This document shows positions 57,701 to 64,000 of a stretch of DNA of 64,000 nt, in pieces. A model generated the notes under the pieces. That model searched no databases. It was not told the origin of the DNA and saw only the letters and a program-made list of their open reading frames with translations. Position 1 is the first letter of the stretch. Every line of letters starts with the position of its first letter. Source of the stretch: Bagarius yarrelli (Eukaryota > Chordata > Actinopteri > Siluriformes > Sisoridae); the NCBI GenBank assembly GCA_005784505.1, contig VCAZ01000092.1:1687918-1751917 (forward strand). The letters run 5' to 3'. Made by a program: the position numbers and the translations under genes.

Positions 57701-59253
57701 TTACTGAAGATTTTTAAACTATTTTAGATACAAGATTTCTAGATATTTAAACAAGTGAATTGAATTGGTACGTCTGTCCTCCTGTGTGTCTCAGGTATCC
57801 CAAACTGATGACAGATGACAGTGTCCGAGCAGTCAGAGAGTGGCTTGCAGCTGGATCACAGATAGAAGAAGGTGTGTGTGTGTGTGTGTAGGTATTTAAC
57901 ATTTTCTGTGTTTTCCCTCCTTGTTTTTAGTCATTTTCATCCTTCCTTATTTTCCCAGAGTCGGTGTACATTAGGAACAAGGTGGATGATGACTGGTGTC
58001 TGTCTGTGCTGCAGTCCTATCAGACAGACCGGGACGCTCCTTTCCCCTGGAGTGTCGGTAAGAATGCAGAATACAGAGATGTTGACTGATCAGTTGTGAT
58101 AGAAGGGAATAAGCAGGTAGGAGGAGTTAAGACAGTGAGACGTTTAGTCGTGATAACGTTTAGTCTGTCTTTAGAGTAATAGTTGGACACTGAAAATGTT
58201 CCGCTGAGCTGTAATCTGCTCTTCTGTGTTTTTAGGTGAGGACATGGCTCTGGACGGCAGGCGGCAGCTTGCTCTATTTCTGGTAAGAGGAAAATGTCAC
58301 TCCCACTTAGGGATGCAAAATTCCAGCAATTCAACACTGGACACTTTTTATGGGAATTAACAGGGGAAAAAAGGAGATAAAACTGAAAACTTACAAAATT
58401 GCAGGTTGGCCTACAACAGGGAAATATATGCATTTAGAAAAAACAAGATTTAATGCAATTTTAAGCTTACATATCATGTGCACACTGAACTGCAGGGCAA
58501 TTGATGACACACACCTCCTCATGAATTCTTCCCAAAAAGTAAACTCCAAAAATGTCTATATTGGTCAGTATTTGTGCAAATTACAGAAATATTATGCAAG
58601 TTTACATTAAAAACAAAATTGGGGGTTTTTTTTGTGTAATTGCGGGTTCGATTCCCAGCACCACCACGGCCCTTAACCCTTCAATTGCTTAGTTAGTGTA
58701 AGTATAATTGAGTACATAAGATAAATGTAAATCACACTAGACAAGGACGTCTGCCAAATACCTGAAATGTAAATAAAAGCTATTGTGCAGCAAATTAATA
58801 CTACTGCAAAAACAAATACACTGACTGAGCAAATATTGGGGTTGGGTGTCTAAAAAAGATCACTTACCACATTACTTCACTTGCATGTCATCTTGAGACA
58901 ATGTTTATATAAAATCTCCCAAATTGTTAATTATCCAAATAAATTCCTGTTACTGTAAGTTTCCAAGGCCATGGGAAGTTTTGGGGAATTTTCCGCGCCT
59001 TTCCAACCCTGTACTTCTACTACACGGTATTATTACTATAAACACTGTTCATGTAGAACATATTTAATATAGTTCTGAATAGTGATAGGTCCTTCAGAAC
59101 GTTTATATGATTTACAACCTCAACACTTTTCTCATTCAGTTATTTATTTTTCTTCCTTTTCCTCATTAGGCTCGAAAGCACTTGAAGAATTTCGAGACGA
59201 CGCATTGCACTCCACTTCCTTTCTCCGAGTTTCACGTACCCTGGAAGCTCTGA
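45166..59253 (+). CDS. abhd16a: abhd16a (BAT5): membrane phosphatidylserine lipase, complete, 20 exons
   Basis: Exons: 45166-45267, 46593-46649, 47970-48036, 50981-51067, 51241-51326, 51416-51489, 52610-52717, 53748-53862, 53947-54048, 54379-54442, 54528-54577, 54734-54857, 56569-56673, 56764-56827, 56904-56960, 57073-57135, 57795-57871, 57959-58057, 58236-58282, 59170-59253. Phases agree at every junction; total 543 codons (human 558). The family hydrolyses phosphatidylserine to lysophosphatidylserine and also acts on monoacylglycerols, at ER-type membranes. Seen here: two N-terminal hydrophobic segments (about 55-73 and 89-104), an acyltransferase-like H174-x4-D179, the nucleophile elbow A-W-S340-I-G-G and Asp415 in RRTKDE. 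Ser340 and Asp415 match human 355 and 430, but the position of human His507 is Arg492. The start is fixed by an N-terminus resembling the human one (Cys-Val-x-Gly-Pro-x-Leu/Leu) and a phase-0 donor AGG|GTAGGG. Lies downstream of g6f-like and convergent with vars1. Confidence 0.97.
46742..47168. mobile_element. Non-autonomous mariner/Tigger-like element
   Basis: In abhd16a intron 2. The left end 'tacagtggaacctcgg' and the right end 'ttgaggttccactgta' are perfect inverted repeats over about 13-14 bases with TA at both borders. This fits TcMar superfamily terminal repeats. There is no transposase frame inside. Confidence 0.75.
47203..47781. mobile_element. MITE with 'ctaagggtgtgtttacac' inverted ends
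   Basis: The left end 'ctaagggtgtgtttacaca' and the right-end complement 'ctaagagtgtgttcacactt' are imperfect inverted repeats about 580 bp apart. The sequence 'gggtgtgttcacac' is typical of short fish hAT- or Harbinger-like MITEs. It directly follows the mariner-like element. Confidence 0.6.
48365..48495 (-). mobile_element. SINE family C
   Basis: In abhd16a intron 3. 'tttctggcacttggcagac', 'aaaggccttgttcaggggcc' and 'gctgggaattgaatccgtga' are in tail-to-head order; the head is missing. Confidence 0.7.
48525..48780 (+). mobile_element. Two tandem family C SINE copies
   Basis: First copy (48525-48645): 'gtggtagcgcagtggttaag', 'gggttcgattcccaggttac', 'ggataagagcgtctgccaaa'. Second copy (48645-48780): 'tgtgggttcagttcccagca' and 'ggataagagcgtctgctgta'. 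The tRNA-like A and B boxes are clear in the first. Confidence 0.7.
49020..49110 (-). mobile_element. SINE family C fragment
   Basis: 'catttacatttctggcattt' and 'ggcagacgtacttatccaga' are the tail end only. Confidence 0.65.
49912..50098 (+). mobile_element. SINE family C, near full length
   Basis: 'gtggtggcttagtggttaag', 'ccagggttcaaatcccagca', 'gcccctgaacaaggccctta', 'caagtcgctctaaataagga' and 'caaaatgctgtaaatgta' occur in order. This is the best consensus-like copy in the window. Confidence 0.8.
50243..50570 (+). mobile_element. Fish interspersed repeat 'caaggagctttattgtcatt'
   Basis: In abhd16a intron 3. 'aaggagctttattgtcattt', 'gcagaatgcagtacacagtg' and 'cgtttctccaggaccccctg' form a non-coding repeat I recognise as widespread in fish genomes. 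Class uncertain. Confidence 0.55.
51657..51725. repeat. (TA)n microsatellite
   Basis: A pure alternating TA run of about 60 bp, interrupted by two 'aatata' shifts, in abhd16a intron 6. It can form cruciforms and is likely variable. Confidence 0.95.
51775..52454. mobile_element. Non-autonomous hAT element with 8-bp target duplication
   Basis: The left end 'tagggatgcaccagata' and the right end '...tgggcatcccta' are inverted repeats. The flanks are gtaaatag (51767-51774) and gtaaatat (52455-52462), an 8-bp target site duplication with one mismatch, which is diagnostic for hAT. The left subterminal region has 'gccgatacgccgatacgg' iterations. It is internal to abhd16a intron 6 and carries no transposase. 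Confidence 0.8.
52960..53300 (-). mobile_element. SINE family C fragment interrupted by a MITE
   Basis: 'acaacttggtagtgctgag' through 'gatgagtagtccag' continues after the MITE as 'atccaacatctgaaccactg', completing the usual 'agtccaacacctgaaccact' head complement. Confidence 0.6.
53036..53261. mobile_element. Short MITE with 'tagggatg' inverted ends
   Basis: The left end 'tagggatgagcatttgatt' and the right-end complement 'taagggatgggcatgatt' are inverted over about 18 bases with mismatches; total 226 bp. It is inserted in the SINE at 52.96-53.30 kb. Confidence 0.65.
54734..54857 (+). CDS. abhd16a: abhd16a exon 12: nucleophile elbow
   Basis: Encodes residues 305-345, starting GVPFPQNEANAMD and ending VVYAWSIGGFT. 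Ser340 lies in the G/A-x-S-x-G elbow of alpha/beta hydrolases. Acceptor 'gtgttttag', donor ACAG|GTAGGA. This is the most conserved part of the protein. Confidence 0.97.
54858..56568. other. abhd16a: abhd16a intron 12
   Basis: The third largest intron of the gene, 1.7 kb. It includes sequence resembling known fish MITEs: 'gctatgtttccatccagact' at 55481 and 'ggcgtttccatccagcgtct' at 55915, in direct orientation, around 'acgtcacttccggttaaact'. It also has an imperfect TA/GATA-rich patch at 56140-56200 and a (GTT)n run near 56301-56313. Confidence 0.5.
56764..56960 (+). CDS. abhd16a: abhd16a exons 14-15: catalytic Asp region
   Basis: Exon 14 (56764-56827) encodes a segment ending NNAEQLC. Exon 15 (56904-56960) encodes YQGPVLLIRRTKDEIITTT with Asp415, the charge-relay acid. 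The exon 14 acceptor ('tacgatgaaaaag') lacks a normal pyrimidine tract, yet phase and homology leave no alternative. Confidence 0.93.
57959..59253 (+). CDS. abhd16a: abhd16a exons 18-20: C-terminus
   Basis: Exon 18 encodes ...WCLSVLQSYQTDRDAPFPW..., where human has Tyr-Gln-Ala-Glu-His-Gly at the region of its assigned catalytic His507; here the aligned residue is Arg492. Exon 19 encodes GEDMALDGRRQLALFL. Exon 20 encodes ARKHLKNFETTHCTPLPFS and ends PWKL, with stop at 59251-59253. His520 and His528 are conserved with the human protein. Confidence 0.95.
58640..58775 (+). mobile_element. SINE family C fragment
   Basis: In abhd16a intron 19. 'gcgggttcgattcccagcac', 'acggcccttaacccttcaat' and 'caaggacgtctgccaaatac' are present. 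The A-box part is missing. Confidence 0.7.
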
Positions 59254-59505
59254 ACGCCGGCGACAGACGGCGGGACCGATCCAAAGCGCTGAAGAACCTT
59301 AGTGCAACTTTAGTTCATGTTTTGATGATTACTGGTGTTAGTGATGTTTATTTTGTCAGTCAGGTGTCTGCATGGTTCTTTAACAATTAGCCGTCTAGTT
59401 CGGTCCCCTTTGGCACTCGGTCTGTTTTTCGGTCCTCTGTTTTGTCTTTATTTATTAGGATTCATGCACTAAAATACAACCAGGATTTTATTGTATCAAA
59501 TGCTT

Positions 59506-59511
59506 AATAAA
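59506..59511 (+). terminator. abhd16a: abhd16a polyadenylation signal AATAAA
   Basis: AATAAA lies 253 bp after the stop codon and 270 bp before the vars1 stop codon on the other strand. The two 3' UTRs are close but need not overlap. Confidence 0.7.
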
Positions 59512-59689
59512 GATGAGGGATTTTGTGGAATATTCCCGTATCACTAGTGTGTTTGTTCTAGCTGTTCTACCATTTTGTAATTTATGTCAGTCAGGTTCTT
59601 TTAAAGGCTCTCCTCACAGCGAAGGTTAAAGTTGTATAATTGAGCAGCCATTTAAAGCAAGTCACACAGCAGATACGCTAACACCAGTA

Positions 59690-59695
59690 TTTAAT
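59690..59695 (-). terminator. vars1: vars1 candidate polyadenylation signal ATTAAA
   Basis: The reverse complement reads ATTAAA about 87 bp after the vars1 stop codon. It is a common variant hexamer, and no AATAAA lies nearer on that strand. Confidence 0.45.
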
Positions 59696-59781
59696 GAAGG
59701 TTCTTCAGGATGTCAGCAGGAGCGCAGCGCTACAGAGTGTAAGCAAGCTAGAGCTAAAACTAACAGAGAAAAGAAAATCCA

Positions 59782-64000
<4,219 letters not shown>

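Noticed and set aside
59082..59390. 102-codon frame overlapping the last abhd16a exon
   Set aside because: Different frame from the conserved exon; shadow only.

Overview
This window is vertebrate nuclear DNA and very probably comes from a teleost fish, possibly an ostariophysan such as a catfish. The evidence is small exons with GT-AG introns, many CA/GT, CT and GATA microsatellites, several tRNA-derived SINE families of fish type, two decayed Tc1-like transposases and hAT-like MITEs. The species assignment is inference. No prokaryotic features, CRISPR arrays or virus-like genes were seen.

Layout. (1) 1-14.9 kb has no complete gene. It holds dense simple repeats (a 1.5 kb polypyrimidine block, CA tracts, purine-rich blocks, 50-bp and 30-bp minisatellites). 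It is probably the first intron of a minus-strand gene whose signal-peptide first exon and TATA/CRE promoter lie at 14.94-15.46 kb. (2) 15.5-22.6 kb is intergenic and repeat-laden (HE1/V-SINE-like SINEs, a dead Tc1 transposase, a GATG/GATA array). (3) 22.68-38.46 kb (+) is a complete 11-exon gene for a four-Ig-domain type I receptor, read as g6f-like (LY6G6F family). Its cytoplasmic tail has a Grb2-type YEN motif and an ITAM-spaced pair of YxxL motifs. (4) 38.5-45.1 kb is AT-rich intergenic sequence with scattered repeats. (5) 45.17-59.25 kb (+) is a complete 20-exon abhd16a (BAT5) gene, 543 codons, whose reading frame closes at every junction. (6) 59.78 kb to the window end (-) holds the last five exons of cytosolic valyl-tRNA synthetase vars1, tail-to-tail with abhd16a.

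The three recognised genes (g6f family, abhd16a, vars1) all lie in the MHC class III region in mammals. The window is therefore a fish counterpart of part of that block. ABHD16A is a membrane phosphatidylserine lipase, g6f-like is a probable leukocyte or thrombocyte signalling receptor, and VARS1 is housekeeping.

Most notable points are: the combined YEN plus ITAM-like tail, with its first tyrosine on a 27-nt in-frame exon; a candidate 36-nt cassette exon at 28.76 kb; replacement by Arg of the His assigned as catalytic in human ABHD16A; and splice donors that lie inside GT microsatellites.
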